DNA of 64,000 bases, taken from the NCBI RefSeq assembly GCF_018398395.1, contig NZ_JAHCBF010000001.1, positions 186,001 through 250,000 on the forward strand, given 5' to 3'. Positions 27,920-39,199 of this stretch are shown one piece after another; within the stretch, counting starts at the first letter, position 1; each line of letters begins with the position of its first letter. Below the pieces are notes generated by a model, which searched no databases, had not been told where the DNA came from, and saw only the letters and a list, made by a program, of their open reading frames with translations. Origin of the DNA: Croceicoccus gelatinilyticus. GTDB lineage: Bacteria; Pseudomonadota; Alphaproteobacteria; Sphingomonadales; Sphingomonadaceae. The position numbers were made by a program, and so were the translations under genes.

Positions 27920-30751
27920 TTATTTCTGGCGGGCTGCGATGACGTCTTCAACCGAAAGGCCGAGGGCGTCCGCAACAAGCGCGTTCTGCTGTTCGACGTG
28001 GCGGCTGGCGAGACCCGTTGCCGGCGATGCCGACGGTGCGCGGCCCGCGTAACGGGCGCGGCTGACAGGTGCGCCTGCTTCCGACAGGGCCTGCTCGATC
28101 TGGCTTTCGACGAAGAACCACGAACCGTTGTTCTTCGGCTCTTCCTGACACCAGACGACCTTTTCGAGGTTCTTCATGCGCGACAGGCGAAGGGCCAGCG
28201 GCTCACCCGGGAAGGGGTAGAGCTGCTCGATACGCACGATCGACGTGTCGGTCTGACCTGCGGCATCGCGAGCCTCGATCAGGTCGTAGGCGACCTTGCC
28301 CGAACACAGGACCAGGCGCTTGATATCCTCGTCCGCCGGCGGGTTCGTGTCGGACACGATGCGGCGGAAGTGGCTTTCGTCGAGGAACTCTTCCTTCGTC
28401 GAACGGGCCATCGGGTGACGCAGCAGCGACTTGGGCGTCATGATGATCAGCGGCTTGCGGAACGAGCGCAGCATCTGGCGGCGAAGCACGTGGAAATAGT
28501 TCGCCGGTTCGGTGATGTTGCACACCTGGATGTTGTCGCCCGCGCAAAGCTGCAGGAAGCGTTCGAGACGCGCCGAGGAGTGTTCCGGACCCTGACCTTC
28601 ATAGCCGTGCGGCAGCAGCAGCACGAGGCCGTTGGCACGAAGCCACTTGGCCTCGCCCGCGGCGATGAACTGGTCGATCATGATCTGCGCGCCGTTGGCG
28701 AAGTCGCCGAACTGCGCTTCCCAGAGCACGAGGCTCTTCGGATCGGCCAATGCATAACCGTATTCAAAGCCAAGCACGCCGTATTCGGACAGCGGGCTGT
28801 CATAGACCTCGAAGTGACCATGCGGGACATGGCACAGCGGGATGTACTTGTTCTCGGTGTTCTGATCGACCCAGACGGCGTGACGCTGCGAGAACGTGCC
28901 GCGGCCTGAATCCTGACCCGACAGGCGGACGGAGAAGCCCTCTGCCAGCAGTGAACCAAACGCCAGCGATTCCGCCGTTGCCCAGTCGAAGCCCGCACCG
29001 TTCTCGAACATGTCGCGGCGACCGTCGAGGACGCGGTTCAGCGTCTTGTGGATCGTCACGTCTTCGGGAACGGTCGTCAGCGTGCGGGCCAGGCCGTCGA
29101 ACAGCTTGCCCTCGATACCCGTCGCGATGTTGCGGCGCGCGGTTTCCGGGTCAGCAGGCTTGTTGAGACCGGCCCAGCGACCGCCGAACCAGTCGGCCTC
29201 GTTCGCCTTGTAGGTCTTGCCCGCCTCGAACTCACCGTCGAGGTACTTGGTGAAGCCGTCGATCGTTTCCTGCGCGAAGCCGCCGTCAATCACGCCTTCT
29301 TCCTCGAGCCGCTTCGCATAGAGCGAGGCGACGCCGGGGTGCTTGCGGATCTTCTGGTACATCAGCGGCTGCGTGAAGCTGGGCTCGTCGCCTTCGTTAT
29401 GGCCGAAGCGGCGATAGCACCACATGTCGATCACGATATCGCGGCCGAAACGCTGGCGATATTCGATCGCGAGCTTGCAGCAGAACGTCACGGCCTCGGG
29501 ATCGTCGCCGTTAACGTGCAGGATCGGGGCCTGGACGCCCTTTGCGACGTCCGAGGGGTAGGGCGACGAGCGCGCGAACTGCGGGCTGGTCGTGAAGCCG
29601 ATCTGGTTGTTGATGACGAAGTGGATGCAGCCGCCGGTGTTGTAGCCGCGGATGCCGGAAAAGCCGAAGCATTCCCACACGATGCCCTGGCCTGCGAAAG
29701 CCGCGTCACCGTGGATCAGCACGGGCAGCACGGTCTGGTGCTTGCCGACGCCGATGTCGTCCTGGAACCGCTGCTGCGCGCGGACCTTGCCGAGCACGAC
29801 CGGGTCCACCGCCTCGAGGTGCGAGGGGTTGGGCACGAGGCTCATGTGGACCTTGGTGCCGTCGAATTCACGGTCGGTGGAAGTGCCGAGGTGGTACTTC
29901 ACGTCGCCCGAACCGCCGACATCGTCGGGGTTGGCGCTGCCGCCGGAAAATTCGTGGAAGATGACCTTGTAAGGCTTGCCCATCACGTTCGCGAGGACGT
30001 TCAGGCGGCCGCGGTGGGCCATACCGAACACGATTTCCTTCACGCCGCTGGAGCCGCCGTACTTGATGACGGATTCAAGCGCCGGGATCATCGATTCGCC
30101 GCCGTCGAGGCCGAAACGCTTCGTGCCGACGTACTTCTTGCCGAGGAACTTCTCGTACTGCTCACCGCGGATCACGGCCTGCAGGATCGCCTTCTTGCCC
30201 ATGATGGTGAAGTCGATCGAGGCGTCCTTGCCTTCCATGCGGTCCTGCAGGAAGCGACGCTCTTCGATGTCGGCGATGTGCATGTATTCAAGGCCGACCT
30301 TGCCGCAGTAATTTGCGCGCAGGATCGCCACGATCTCGTTGACCGTCGCCCATTCCATGCCGAGGTTACCGCCGATGTAGACCGGGCGGTCGAGATCGCC
30401 GGGGCCGAAGCCGTGGTATTCGGGGGTGAGATCAGCCGGAAGCTCGAGCTTGGACAGGCCCAGCGGGTCGAGATCGGCCGCAAGGTGGCCGCGCACGCGA
30501 TAGGTGCGGATCAGCAGCATGGCGCGAACCGAATCGTCGCAGGCCGCTTCGACCGCCTTCTCGTCGAGCTTGGCGCCCTTCTTCTCGGCAGAGGCCTTGA
30601 TCTCGGCCTTCATGCGGGTGGGATCCATCGACGCTGTCAGGTCGTCGGTACCGCCCATGTCGAGCGGCCAGCCCTTGCGGGCCCAGGAAGGTCCGGGCTG
30701 GGGGCCGTCAGGCTCCAGCTCGGGAAGGAAGGACTGGTTTTCTTTACCCAT
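27920..30751 (-). CDS. sucA: 2-oxoglutarate dehydrogenase E1 component
   Basis: 943-aa thiamine-diphosphate enzyme that decarboxylates 2-oxoglutarate and succinylates the E2 lipoyl group. The N-terminal E2-binding helix region precedes [28 protein letters not shown] and [14 protein letters not shown] (TPP/Mg site) are typical, and the C-terminal [10 protein letters not shown] is present. Family-typical length. It is preceded by a strong hairpin in the gap after sucD. Confidence 0.98.
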   Translation of the reverse strand: MGKENQSFLPELEPDGPQPGPSWARKGWPLDMGGTDDLTASMDPTRMKAEIKASAEKKGAKLDEKAVEAACDDSVRAMLLIRTYRVRGHLAADLDPLGLSKLELPADLTPEYHGFGPGDLDRPVYIGGNLGMEWATVNEIVAILRANYCGKVGLEYMHIADIEERRFLQDRMEGKDASIDFTIMGKKAILQAVIRGEQYEKFLGKKYVGTKRFGLDGGESMIPALESVIKYGGSSGVKEIVFGMAHRGRLNVLANVMGKPYKVIFHEFSGGSANPDDVGGSGDVKYHLGTSTDREFDGTKVHMSLVPNPSHLEAVDPVVLGKVRAQQRFQDDIGVGKHQTVLPVLIHGDAAFAGQGIVWECFGFSGIRGYNTGGCIHFVINNQIGFTTSPQFARSSPYPSDVAKGVQAPILHVNGDDPEAVTFCCKLAIEYRQRFGRDIVIDMWCYRRFGHNEGDEPSFTQPLMYQKIRKHPGVASLYAKRLEEEGVIDGGFAQETIDGFTKYLDGEFEAGKTYKANEADWFGGRWAGLNKPADPETARRNIATGIEGKLFDGLARTLTTVPEDVTIHKTLNRVLDGRRDMFENGAGFDWATAESLAFGSLLAEGFSVRLSGQDSGRGTFSQRHAVWVDQNTENKYIPLCHVPHGHFEVYDSPLSEYGVLGFEYGYALADPKSLVLWEAQFGDFANGAQIMIDQFIAAGEAKWLRANGLVLLLPHGYEGQGPEHSSARLERFLQLCAGDNIQVCNITEPANYFHVLRRQMLRSFRKPLIIMTPKSLLRHPMARSTKEEFLDESHFRRIVSDTNPPADEDIKRLVLCSGKVAYDLIEARDAAGQTDTSIVRIEQLYPFPGEPLALRLSRMKNLEKVVWCQEEPKNNGSWFFVESQIEQALSEAGAPVSRARYAGRAPSASPATGLASRHVEQQNALVADALGLSVEDVIAARQK

Positions 30752-30814
30752 TTTCAGTCACCCGCATCTGGCCGGTCTGTCCGGCACAGGTGTAATCTTG
30801 GCGGTAGAGCCAAA

Positions 30815-30854
30815 GGCGGTGGGACGGCCATCCCTCCTCGGCCGCCCCACCGCC
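30815..30854 (-). other. Strong hairpin between sucD and sucA
   Basis: GGCGGTGGG (30815-30823) pairs with CCCACCGCC (30846-30854). After a single mismatch, CGGC (30825-30828) pairs with GCCG (30841-30844). On the minus strand TTTGG follows. It may be a partial terminator or a stabilising 3' element that lets sucD and sucA differ in level. Confidence 0.55.
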
Positions 30855-30861
30855 GAAAGCC

Positions 30862-31752
30862 TTAGGCCGTTTCCTTGAGCAGGCCGTTCAGCGTTTCGCC
30901 GAGCAGCGAAGGCGAGGGCGAGACGCGGATACCCGCTTCTTCCATCGCCGCGATCTTGTCTTCGGCGCCGCCCTGGCCGCCCGAAACAATGGCACCGGCG
31001 TGGCCCATGCGGCGGCCCGGAGGCGCCGTACGGCCCGCGATGAAGCCCACCATCGGCTTCTTGCGACCGCGCTTGGCTTCGTCCTTGAGGAACTGGGCCG
31101 CTTCTTCTTCGGCCGAGCCGCCGATTTCGCCGATCATGATGATCGACTTGGTCTCGTCGTCGGCAAGGAAGAGTTCGAGCACGTCGATGAAGTTCGTGCC
31201 GTTGACCGGGTCACCGCCGATGCCGACAGCCGTCGTCTGGCCGAGGCCGGCGTTGGTGGTCTGGAACACGGCTTCGTAGGTGAGCGTGCCCGAGCGGCTG
31301 ACGACACCAACCGAACCCTTGGAGAAGATCGAACCGGGCATGATGCCGATCTTGCATTCGCCGGGCGTCAGGACGCCGGGGCAGTTCGGGCCGATCAGGC
31401 GCGACTTCGAACCCTGCAGGGCGCGCTTCACCTTGACCATGTCGAGCACCGGAATGCCCTCGGTGATGGCGACGATCAGTTCCATCTCGGCGTCGATCGC
31501 TTCAAGGATCGAGTCGGCAGCGAACGGCGGCGGAACGTAGATGCACGATGCGGTCGCGCCGGTGGCGGCCTTCGCTTCGTGAACGGTGTTGAAGTTCGGC
31601 AGGCCGATGTGGGTCGTGCCGCCCTTGCCCGGGGTAACGCCCGCGACCATCTGCGTGCCGTAGGCCAGCGCCTGTTCGGTATGGAAGGTGCCGGTGGCAC
31701 CGGTCATACCCTGGGTAATGACCTTGGTATTCTTGTCGACGAGGATGGACAT
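30862..31752 (-). CDS. sucD: Succinyl-CoA synthetase alpha subunit
   Basis: 296-aa alpha subunit, which binds CoA and carries the phosphohistidine intermediate. [17 protein letters not shown] (CoA-binding Rossmann domain) and [14 protein letters not shown] with the catalytic His are present. It normally works with SucC, usually encoded immediately upstream. Here two secreted unknowns occupy that position instead, so sucC must be elsewhere or absent from the window. Confidence 0.97.
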   Translation of the reverse strand: MSILVDKNTKVITQGMTGATGTFHTEQALAYGTQMVAGVTPGKGGTTHIGLPNFNTVHEAKAATGATASCIYVPPPFAADSILEAIDAEMELIVAITEGIPVLDMVKVKRALQGSKSRLIGPNCPGVLTPGECKIGIMPGSIFSKGSVGVVSRSGTLTYEAVFQTTNAGLGQTTAVGIGGDPVNGTNFIDVLELFLADDETKSIIMIGEIGGSAEEEAAQFLKDEAKRGRKKPMVGFIAGRTAPPGRRMGHAGAIVSGGQGGAEDKIAAMEEAGIRVSPSPSLLGETLNGLLKETA

Positions 31753-31774
31753 TCGATTTTCCCCTCTTGCTGGG

Positions 31775-32391
31775 TCAGTCGTTGGCGACAGGGCCGATCG
31801 AATCGATCTTCATGGCCAGGCCGTTGAAATGGACATGGGATTCCAGCGGGCTACCCGCCGGGACGAAATAGTAGTCGAAGCTGTCGGTCGTGGGGCTGAG
31901 CCCTTCGAACTTCACGATCGTGTTGCCTTCCCGCTCGATAGTCTGAACGGGCTCGCTTCCGGCTAGTTCCTTGACCTTGGCGACCCCTGCATCGCGCGTT
32001 TCGGCAGGGTCGAACAAGCGGCAGCCGGTGACACGGCCGCCGTGGACGGTCACTTCGGTCACGACGATGGCGACATCTTCGCCGCCCACGGTGTTCCGGA
32101 AGATCGCCGCGGGCGACATCGTGCCGCCCATCTCGGCAACGGCCTTTTGGCCGGCGTCTTCGGCAAATTCCATGAACGAGGTGAGGGCGGGCACGCCTGC
32201 GCGGTCGGTCGGCTCCCAACCGGCTTCGACGACGCTGGCAACGGTGCCGTCGTAATCGGGCATCGGGCCGCAGGCCTTGGCGAATTCGGCAAACATCGCG
32301 TCGATCGGATATGCGCCGTCAGCCGCCATGGCAGGTGCCGCCAGCAACATCGGTGCGACGATCGCACCGGCGCCAAGGGCGGCGGCCAGCC

Positions 32392-32395
<4 letters not shown>
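31775..32395 (-). CDS. Secreted protein of unknown function (between mdh and sucD)
   Basis: 206 aa with a signal peptide ([24 protein letters not shown]). The mature domain of about 180 residues has one Cys in [12 protein letters not shown] and one in VTGCRLFDP, which could form a disulfide, and several predicted strands. No family recognised. Its ATG overlaps the stop of the preceding secreted gene and its end is 22 bp before sucD, so it is embedded in the TCA operon. Confidence 0.7.
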
Positions 32396-33847
<1,452 letters not shown>

Positions 33848-34086
33848 CTAGGCTCCTCGTATCGCGCTGCGGGCGGCAGTCGAAAACCGATTAAGCGCAC
33901 GGCGACGGCCCGCATTTCGTCGCTCATCGCGGGTTCGAAAGGCGACCTAGGCCTCTGATGTGGGGATTGCAACCAGCAAAAAGTCGAGGAATCGAACTAT
34001 CTTTGCAATTGGTTCGCAATATCAAAAGGGCGGTTTCAGCAGTAACTGTTGCCAATGCTGCACTGCCGTTCTAGGGGCGCGGCGAC

Positions 34087-34297
34087 GTTACGGGTTCGCC
34101 GATCCCATCCGGGTGAAGCGCTAAGAGGGAAGTCCGGTGCGCATTGTGCTTCATGTGAAGCCTGCCACTCCGGCGCTGCCCCCGCAACTGTAACCGGACA
34201 GCGCGCCCTTCACGCGCCACTGGCTGCCGCTTCATCGCGGAACCGGGAAGGCGAAGGGACGTGCGATGACCCGGGAGCCAGGAGACCTGCCCGTAGC
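34087..34297 (+). promoter_or_regulatory. Cobalamin (AdoCbl) riboswitch
   Basis: Conserved blocks are in the expected order: the AGGGAAGTCCGGTG block near 34125-34139, CCCCCGCAACTGTAA at about 34180-34193, a B12 box GCCACTGG at 34216-34223, and the closing GATGACCCGGGAGCCAGG / AGACCTGCC block at 34265-34291. A P1 helix can form between 34087-34095 and 34289-34297. It lies directly upstream of the btuBFCD genes, so it should repress B12 uptake when cobalamin is plentiful. Confidence 0.95.
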
Positions 34298-34368
34298 TGT
34301 CGTTCACGTTTCGGGGCGGGGTGTACCTGGAGCAGCGAGCGGTCTGTCGGTTTTGGTCCGACCGGCTT

Positions 34369-34402
34369 CCCGTCTGGACGACGTTTCGTTCCATACGGGA
34401 GG
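34369..34402 (+). promoter_or_regulatory. Candidate SD-sequestering hairpin for btuB
   Basis: CCCGT (34369-34373) can pair with ACGGG (34395-34399), which overlaps the btuB Shine-Dalgarno GGGAGG (34397-34402). No T-run terminator was seen between the riboswitch and the gene, so translational control is the more likely output. The pairing is inferred by eye. Confidence 0.4.
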
Positions 34403-34406
34403 TTTG

Positions 34407-36278
34407 ATGTACAAGTACCTGTTTCTTTTGAGCTCCGTTTTTGCCGCTCCTGCGCTTGCGCAGGACGTGGATGGTAACGACGCGGTCGAATATGCAACCG
34501 CCGCACCGCCGCCGATGATTGAAGAAGTTCCGACCATCACCGTTACCGCGACGGGCCTGCCGCTCGACGTGTCTCAGACCGGTCAGCCGGTCTCGATCAT
34601 CTCGCGCGACGAGATCGAAGCTATCCAGGGGGCGGATATCACCCGCGTGCTTCAGCGCATGCCCGGCGTTTCGACGACGCGTAATGGCGGCGCTGGCGGT
34701 TTTACCGGCGTTCGTGTGCGCGGCGCGGCCTCGGAACAGCTGCTCGTCCTGATCGACGGCGTGAAGGTCAACGACGTTGCCTCTCCAGGCGGCGGCTTCG
34801 ATTTTGGCAACCTGCTTGCCGGCGAAATCGAGCGGATCGAGCTGCTGCGCGGACCGAACTCGGTCGCATGGGGTGCGGACGCGATGGGCGGGGTCATGAA
34901 CCTCACCACTCGTGCACCCGATGGCGTGACCGCGAGCGCCGAATATGGCGCGCGCGAGACCGTGTACACGACGCTCGGCGGTGGTGTCCGTACGGACGCT
35001 TTCGAACTGGGTCTTACCGGCAGTTATTACGACACCGACGGGTTCAGCGCGGCGGCGGATGGTGCCGAGGACGATGGCTATCGCCAGTACCAGGTCACGG
35101 GCCGTGCGCGCTATCGCGTCACTGACCTGTTCAGCATCGTTGCCAATGGGCGCTATGCGGACTCGAAGCTGGAACAGGACGGCTATCCGGCACCGACTTT
35201 CATGTTCGGCGATACCGCCGACCTTCAGGACACCAGCGAATGGTCGGGCCGGGTCGGGGCTGAATATCTCGGCGACCGTCTCTCGCTGCGCGCAGGCTAT
35301 GCACTTTCGGATACCGAACGGACTTACACGGGCGAAAGCTACGGGGAATATCCCTATGCCACGAAGGGGCGCGCGGAACGCGCCGAGATCTTCGGGCAGT
35401 ACGCGCTTGCAGGCCCGGTGCGTCTCGACTTCGGTGCGGACCGCGAATGGTCCGAGTTCGAGGACAGTGGCACGACCGAGGATGCCTCGATCAACAGCGG
35501 CCACGCTATGCTGGGCATCTATCTGCCATTCGCATCGGTCGCGGCTGGCGCGCGCTATGACGATCACTCGACTTTCGGGGACGAATGGACGTTCGGTGCA
35601 AACGCAGCCGTCTCTATCGCGTCGGACCTGCGCGTTCGGGCTAGCTATGGCGAGGGTTTCAAGGTTCCCTCGCTCTATCAGCTCTATTCCTTCTACGGCG
35701 ATACCTCGCTGCAGCCGGAAACCAGCAAGGGCTATGACATCGGGTTGGAGAAAGGTCGCCGCGACGGCGCGTTCTTTGCGGGTGTTTCGCTGTTCCGCCG
35801 CGACAGCCGCAACCTGATCGACTTCGATCTGGTGTCTTACGCCTACTACAACATCGGCAAGGCGCGTTCGGAAGGCGTTGAACTGGAACTCGGCGCACGA
35901 CCGGCGGACAACCTGCGGGCAGGGTTGGTCTATACATACGTCAAGTCGACCGACCGTACGGCGGGCGGCATATACGAAGGTAACGACCTCAACCGCCGTC
36001 CGCGCAACACGATCACGGCCAGCCTCGACTGGACCGCTCCGGTGGCGGGCATTGCGCTTGGCGGAGACATTCGCATGGTCGGCGACAGCTTCGACGATCG
36101 CGGCGAATGGACGCGGCTCGATGGGTATCAGACCGTCGATCTGCGCGCCTCGGTGCCGCTTGGCGAGGTCGAGGTGTTCGGGCGTGTCGAGAATGTCTTC
36201 GACGATGGTTACGAGACCGTGGCCGGTTACAACACTGCCGGACGCAGCGCCTATGTCGGCGCGCGGCTGAGCATCTGA
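34407..36278 (+). CDS. btuB: TonB-dependent vitamin B12 outer-membrane receptor
   Basis: 623 aa from the ATG at 34407 with signal peptide MYKYLFLLSSVFAAPALAQ. A TonB box-like EVPTITVTATG starts the mature region, followed by a plug domain (GADITRVLQRMPGVSTTRNGG, LVLIDGVKVND, LLRGPNSVAWGADAMGGVMN). A 22-strand-type beta-barrel then ends with RSAYVGARLSI, with aromatic/hydrophobic closing residues. The riboswitch and the following btuFCD genes support cobalamin as substrate. Confidence 0.93.
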   Translation: MYKYLFLLSSVFAAPALAQDVDGNDAVEYATAAPPPMIEEVPTITVTATGLPLDVSQTGQPVSIISRDEIEAIQGADITRVLQRMPGVSTTRNGGAGGFTGVRVRGAASEQLLVLIDGVKVNDVASPGGGFDFGNLLAGEIERIELLRGPNSVAWGADAMGGVMNLTTRAPDGVTASAEYGARETVYTTLGGGVRTDAFELGLTGSYYDTDGFSAAADGAEDDGYRQYQVTGRARYRVTDLFSIVANGRYADSKLEQDGYPAPTFMFGDTADLQDTSEWSGRVGAEYLGDRLSLRAGYALSDTERTYTGESYGEYPYATKGRAERAEIFGQYALAGPVRLDFGADREWSEFEDSGTTEDASINSGHAMLGIYLPFASVAAGARYDDHSTFGDEWTFGANAAVSIASDLRVRASYGEGFKVPSLYQLYSFYGDTSLQPETSKGYDIGLEKGRRDGAFFAGVSLFRRDSRNLIDFDLVSYAYYNIGKARSEGVELELGARPADNLRAGLVYTYVKSTDRTAGGIYEGNDLNRRPRNTITASLDWTAPVAGIALGGDIRMVGDSFDDRGEWTRLDGYQTVDLRASVPLGEVEVFGRVENVFDDGYETVAGYNTAGRSAYVGARLSI

Positions 36279-36281
36279 TCC

Positions 36282-37097
36282 GTGCGGCGCGGCGCGCATA
36301 TCGCGGTGCTGGCGAGTCTGCTCGCCGCCGCGTGTGCACCCGCGCCGGACAGCACTGCCGCCAAGGCTCCGCGCATCGTCTCGCTGAACCCCTGCGCCGA
36401 TGCTATCCTTGCCGAAGTCGCGCCCGATCACTTGGTCGCGGTTTCGCATTACAGCCACGATCCGGCGTCGAGTTCGATGGGCGTGGCACAAGCCGGGCGT
36501 TTTGCCGCGACAGCGGGCAGCGCCGAGGAAATCGCAAAGCTCGACCCCGACATCGTCGTTGCGGGCACTTTCCTGCCGCCCGCTACCGAACGGGCACTCT
36601 CCGCGATGGGCTACCGCGTCGTGAAGACCGGATCGATTGCCTCTCTCGACGATGCGCGGCAACAAGTGCGCGACCTTGCTGCCCTTGCCGGCGAGCAGAA
36701 GGCGGGAGAGCGGCTGGTGACGGAAATCGAGGTGAGCGTACTGGCCGCCATGCCGCTGGAGCAGGAGCCGGTTTCGGCGCTCGTCTGGCAGTCTGGCGGT
36801 CTGGTGCCGGGTGAACAGACGCTGGTTTCCGATCTCCTCCACCACGCCGGATTCACCAATTTCTCGGCAGGTCGCGGGCTGGGGCAGGGGGCGGTCGTCC
36901 CGCTGGAAGACGTGCTTGCCGATCCGCCGCAAGTCATTCTCAATGCAGGAAGCGGGCGGATGCAGAACCATCCTGCGCTGGGCGCGCTCGCCGATCGGAC
37001 TGCTCAATTCGACACGAAGCTGACGTGGTGCGGCGGACCGACGATCATCGCCGCTGCCGCAAGGCTTGCCGAAATTCGCGAAGGCGCCGTGCGGTGA
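36282..37097 (+). CDS. btuF: Cobalamin ABC transporter substrate-binding protein
   Basis: 271 aa, GTG start 3 nt after btuB. It has an N-terminal export signal with a possible lipobox (LLAAAC, Cys18). The two-lobed helical-backbone binding fold of BtuF/FepB-type proteins is visible: APRIVSLNPCADAILAEVAPDHLVAVSHYS and KLDPDIVVAGTFLPPATERAL in lobe one, and GGLVPGEQTLVSDLLHHAGF in lobe two. It delivers B12 from the periplasm to BtuCD. GTGA overlap with btuC. Confidence 0.9.
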   Translation: MRRGAHIAVLASLLAAACAPAPDSTAAKAPRIVSLNPCADAILAEVAPDHLVAVSHYSHDPASSSMGVAQAGRFAATAGSAEEIAKLDPDIVVAGTFLPPATERALSAMGYRVVKTGSIASLDDARQQVRDLAALAGEQKAGERLVTEIEVSVLAAMPLEQEPVSALVWQSGGLVPGEQTLVSDLLHHAGFTNFSAGRGLGQGAVVPLEDVLADPPQVILNAGSGRMQNHPALGALADRTAQFDTKLTWCGGPTIIAAAARLAEIREGAVR

Positions 37098-38053
37098 AGC
37101 GGCTCTCGCTCCTACTTCTGGTCGCGCTGGCGATTGCGCTGCCGCTCTCACTTCTGGCGGGCCGCGTCTGGATCGCGCCTTGGGCAGAGCCAGTACCCCA
37201 CGCGACGACAATCCTCATGGAGCTTCGCCTGCCGCGCGGGTTTTTGGCCGTGGTGATCGGTGCGGGCCTTGGCGGGGCGGGTGCGGCGATGCAGGGTTAC
37301 TTGCGTAATCCTCTGGCCGATCCGGGACTGTTCGGCATCGCTCCCGGCGCTGCGCTGGGGGCGGTCATGGCGCTTTTCCTAGGGCTGGCCGCGATCCCGT
37401 TCGTCCTTCCGGCCTTCGCCCTGATCGGCGCTGGCGGCGCGATGGCACTGCTTGCCCTGATCGCGGGGCGCACCGGAGGAATCGCACTGTTCACGCTGGC
37501 GGGCCTGATGATCGCCAGCCTTGCCGGCACCCTCACCAGCCTAGCCATTTCGCTTTCGCCAAATCCCTTCGCCACCAGCGAGATCGTCACCTGGCTGATG
37601 GGCGCGCTGACCGATCGCAGCTGGACAGACCTCTGGATCGCAGCACCGCTGACGCTGGCGGGCCTCGTCGTTCTCTGGTTCACTGGCCCCTCACTCGACG
37701 CGCTGACGCTGGGCGAGCAGGCTGCGGTTTCGCTGGGGGTCGAGGCAAAACGGCTGCAATGGTGGATCGTGCTGGGCATCGGCCTTGTCATCGGGGCAGG
37801 TGTCGCGGCGGCGGGCATTATCGGCTTCGTGGGCCTGATGGTGCCGCACCTCGTTCGGCCGTTCACCGATCGCCGCCCGTCCAGCCTCATCGTGCCGAGC
37901 GCGCTTGCGGGCGGGCTTCTGGTGCTGGTCGCCGACACGGTCTGCCGCGTGCTGCCGATGGCGAGCGAACTGCGGCTGGGCATTGCACTCTCGCTGCTGG
38001 GCGCACCGTTCTTCCTCGCGCTGCTATTGCGACTTCGCAGGGAACTGGCCTGA
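37094..38053 (+). CDS. btuC: Cobalamin ABC transporter permease
   Basis: 319 aa from the GTG at 37094, inside the btuF stop. It has the FecCD/BtuC permease features: RLPRGFLAVVIGAGLGGAGAAMQGYLRNPLADPGLFGI near the N-terminus, about ten TM helices, and GIIGFVGLMVPHLVR as the coupling-helix region. It overlaps btuD by one base (TGATG), so the transporter subunits are co-translated. Confidence 0.93.
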   Translation: MKRLSLLLLVALAIALPLSLLAGRVWIAPWAEPVPHATTILMELRLPRGFLAVVIGAGLGGAGAAMQGYLRNPLADPGLFGIAPGAALGAVMALFLGLAAIPFVLPAFALIGAGGAMALLALIAGRTGGIALFTLAGLMIASLAGTLTSLAISLSPNPFATSEIVTWLMGALTDRSWTDLWIAAPLTLAGLVVLWFTGPSLDALTLGEQAAVSLGVEAKRLQWWIVLGIGLVIGAGVAAAGIIGFVGLMVPHLVRPFTDRRPSSLIVPSALAGGLLVLVADTVCRVLPMASELRLGIALSLLGAPFFLALLLRLRRELA

Positions 38054-38841
38054 TGCTCTCCGCACGGGATCTGGTGGTGAAACGGTCAGGCCGCACAGTG
38101 GTGGAGAGCGCTTCGCTTGTGCTCGAGCCCGGTGTGCTGACCGCGATTTGCGGTCCGAACGGTGCCGGAAAGTCGAGCCTTTTGGCGGCGCTCGCCGGGC
38201 TTTTGCCGATTGCGTCCGGCGAGGTGGCGCTCGGCGATCGGCAGGTCGCTGCAATTCCGGCGCGGGAAAAGGCTCGAATGATCGGTTTCCTGCCGCAACA
38301 GGCCGATGTCGCATGGGACATCTCTGTCGAGACGCTCGTGGCGCTGGGCAGGCTCCCATGGCGCTCTGTACCTGGGCGGCCTGCACGGGCGAGCCGGGAA
38401 GCAGATAGTAAGGCCGTAGCGTCTGCCATGGCCGCGATGGAACTGGAGGCGCTTGCCCATCGTCCCGTCTCGCAGTTGTCTGGCGGTGAAAAGGCTCGGG
38501 CAGCCATGGGGCGCGTTCTGGCCGGAGAGCCGGACTGGATTCTCGCCGACGAACCGCTCGCCAATCTGGACCTCTCGCACCAGCAGGCGCTGTCAGCATC
38601 GCTCAAGCGAGAGGCCGGCAAGGGGCGCGGGGTCGTCGTCGTCATGCACGACTTGGCCGCGGCGATGAACCATGCCGAACGCGTGATCGTGATCGAAAAC
38701 GGGCATATCGTTGCGGACGGAGCGCCGGAGCAGGCGCTGTCGCGCGAAGTTATCGAAGCGGTGTGGCAAGTGCCTTGCCGATGGCTGGGCAAAGCGGGAG
38801 CGCGCGCGCTCGCTATGGGACCGGCGGACGCAGAAACTTGA
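38053..38841 (+). CDS. btuD: Cobalamin ABC transporter ATPase
   Basis: 262-aa ABC ATPase. Walker A GPNGAGKSS is near residue 35, then a Q-loop (FLPQQADVAWD), signature LSGGEKARAAMGR, Walker B WILADEPLANLD and the H-loop His in VVVMHDLAAAM. The C-terminal extension is typical of FecE/BtuD-type proteins. It powers B12 import with BtuC and BtuF. Confidence 0.93.
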   Translation: MLSARDLVVKRSGRTVVESASLVLEPGVLTAICGPNGAGKSSLLAALAGLLPIASGEVALGDRQVAAIPAREKARMIGFLPQQADVAWDISVETLVALGRLPWRSVPGRPARASREADSKAVASAMAAMELEALAHRPVSQLSGGEKARAAMGRVLAGEPDWILADEPLANLDLSHQQALSASLKREAGKGRGVVVVMHDLAAAMNHAERVIVIENGHIVADGAPEQALSREVIEAVWQVPCRWLGKAGARALAMGPADAET

Positions 38842-38872
38842 CTGCTACCCTTGTTACGGCATGAATTGAGTC

Positions 38873-39199
38873 ATGAAGCGCGCAGCACCCTATATTGCCG
38901 TCCTTGTCCTCGGCCTCGTTACCATGCCGGTCGTGCCCGCTGCGGCCGAAGAGTTGCGCGATCCGCGTGCAATCCGTCAGCTTCAGACGCTAGACTGTAC
39001 CTTCCGGCTGACCAACGATCACGTGAAAGACGTCATCATGATGCAGGATGCGACGCTCTCGCCCGATGCCTGCGTCGCAGCTTGCGCAAAGTTTGCCGAA
39101 GAGTCCGTCGTGTCGATGCGCGATGCGGTCACTATTCTTCGCTACACCTGCGAATACCGAGGAAAACGGGTCGCGGACGTCAACCTTAAGGTCACTTGA
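38873..39199 (+). CDS. Small secreted Cys-containing protein, unknown
   Basis: 108 aa with a signal peptide ending about AAAEE (MKRAAPYIAVLVLGLVTMPVVPAAA). The mature part has four Cys (LDCTF, DACVAAC, YTCEY), suggesting disulfides. No family recognised. A TTGACT element at 38838-38843 over the btuD end, with a partial -10 17 bp later, would place transcription start near the ATG. The 3' end overlaps thpR on the other strand by 8 bp. Confidence 0.6.
   Translation: MKRAAPYIAVLVLGLVTMPVVPAAAEELRDPRAIRQLQTLDCTFRLTNDHVKDVIMMQDATLSPDACVAACAKFAEESVVSMRDAVTILRYTCEYRGKRVADVNLKVT

Noticed and set aside
27134-30865. Long plus-strand open frames opposite odhB and sucA (591 and 605 aa)
   Set aside because: Antisense to certain TCA-cycle genes; they arise from codon bias and have no recognisable domains.
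34071-37211. 1046-aa minus-strand open frame across the B12 riboswitch, btuB and btuF
   Set aside because: Antisense shadow of well-supported genes and of a conserved riboswitch; low-complexity Arg/Ala composition.
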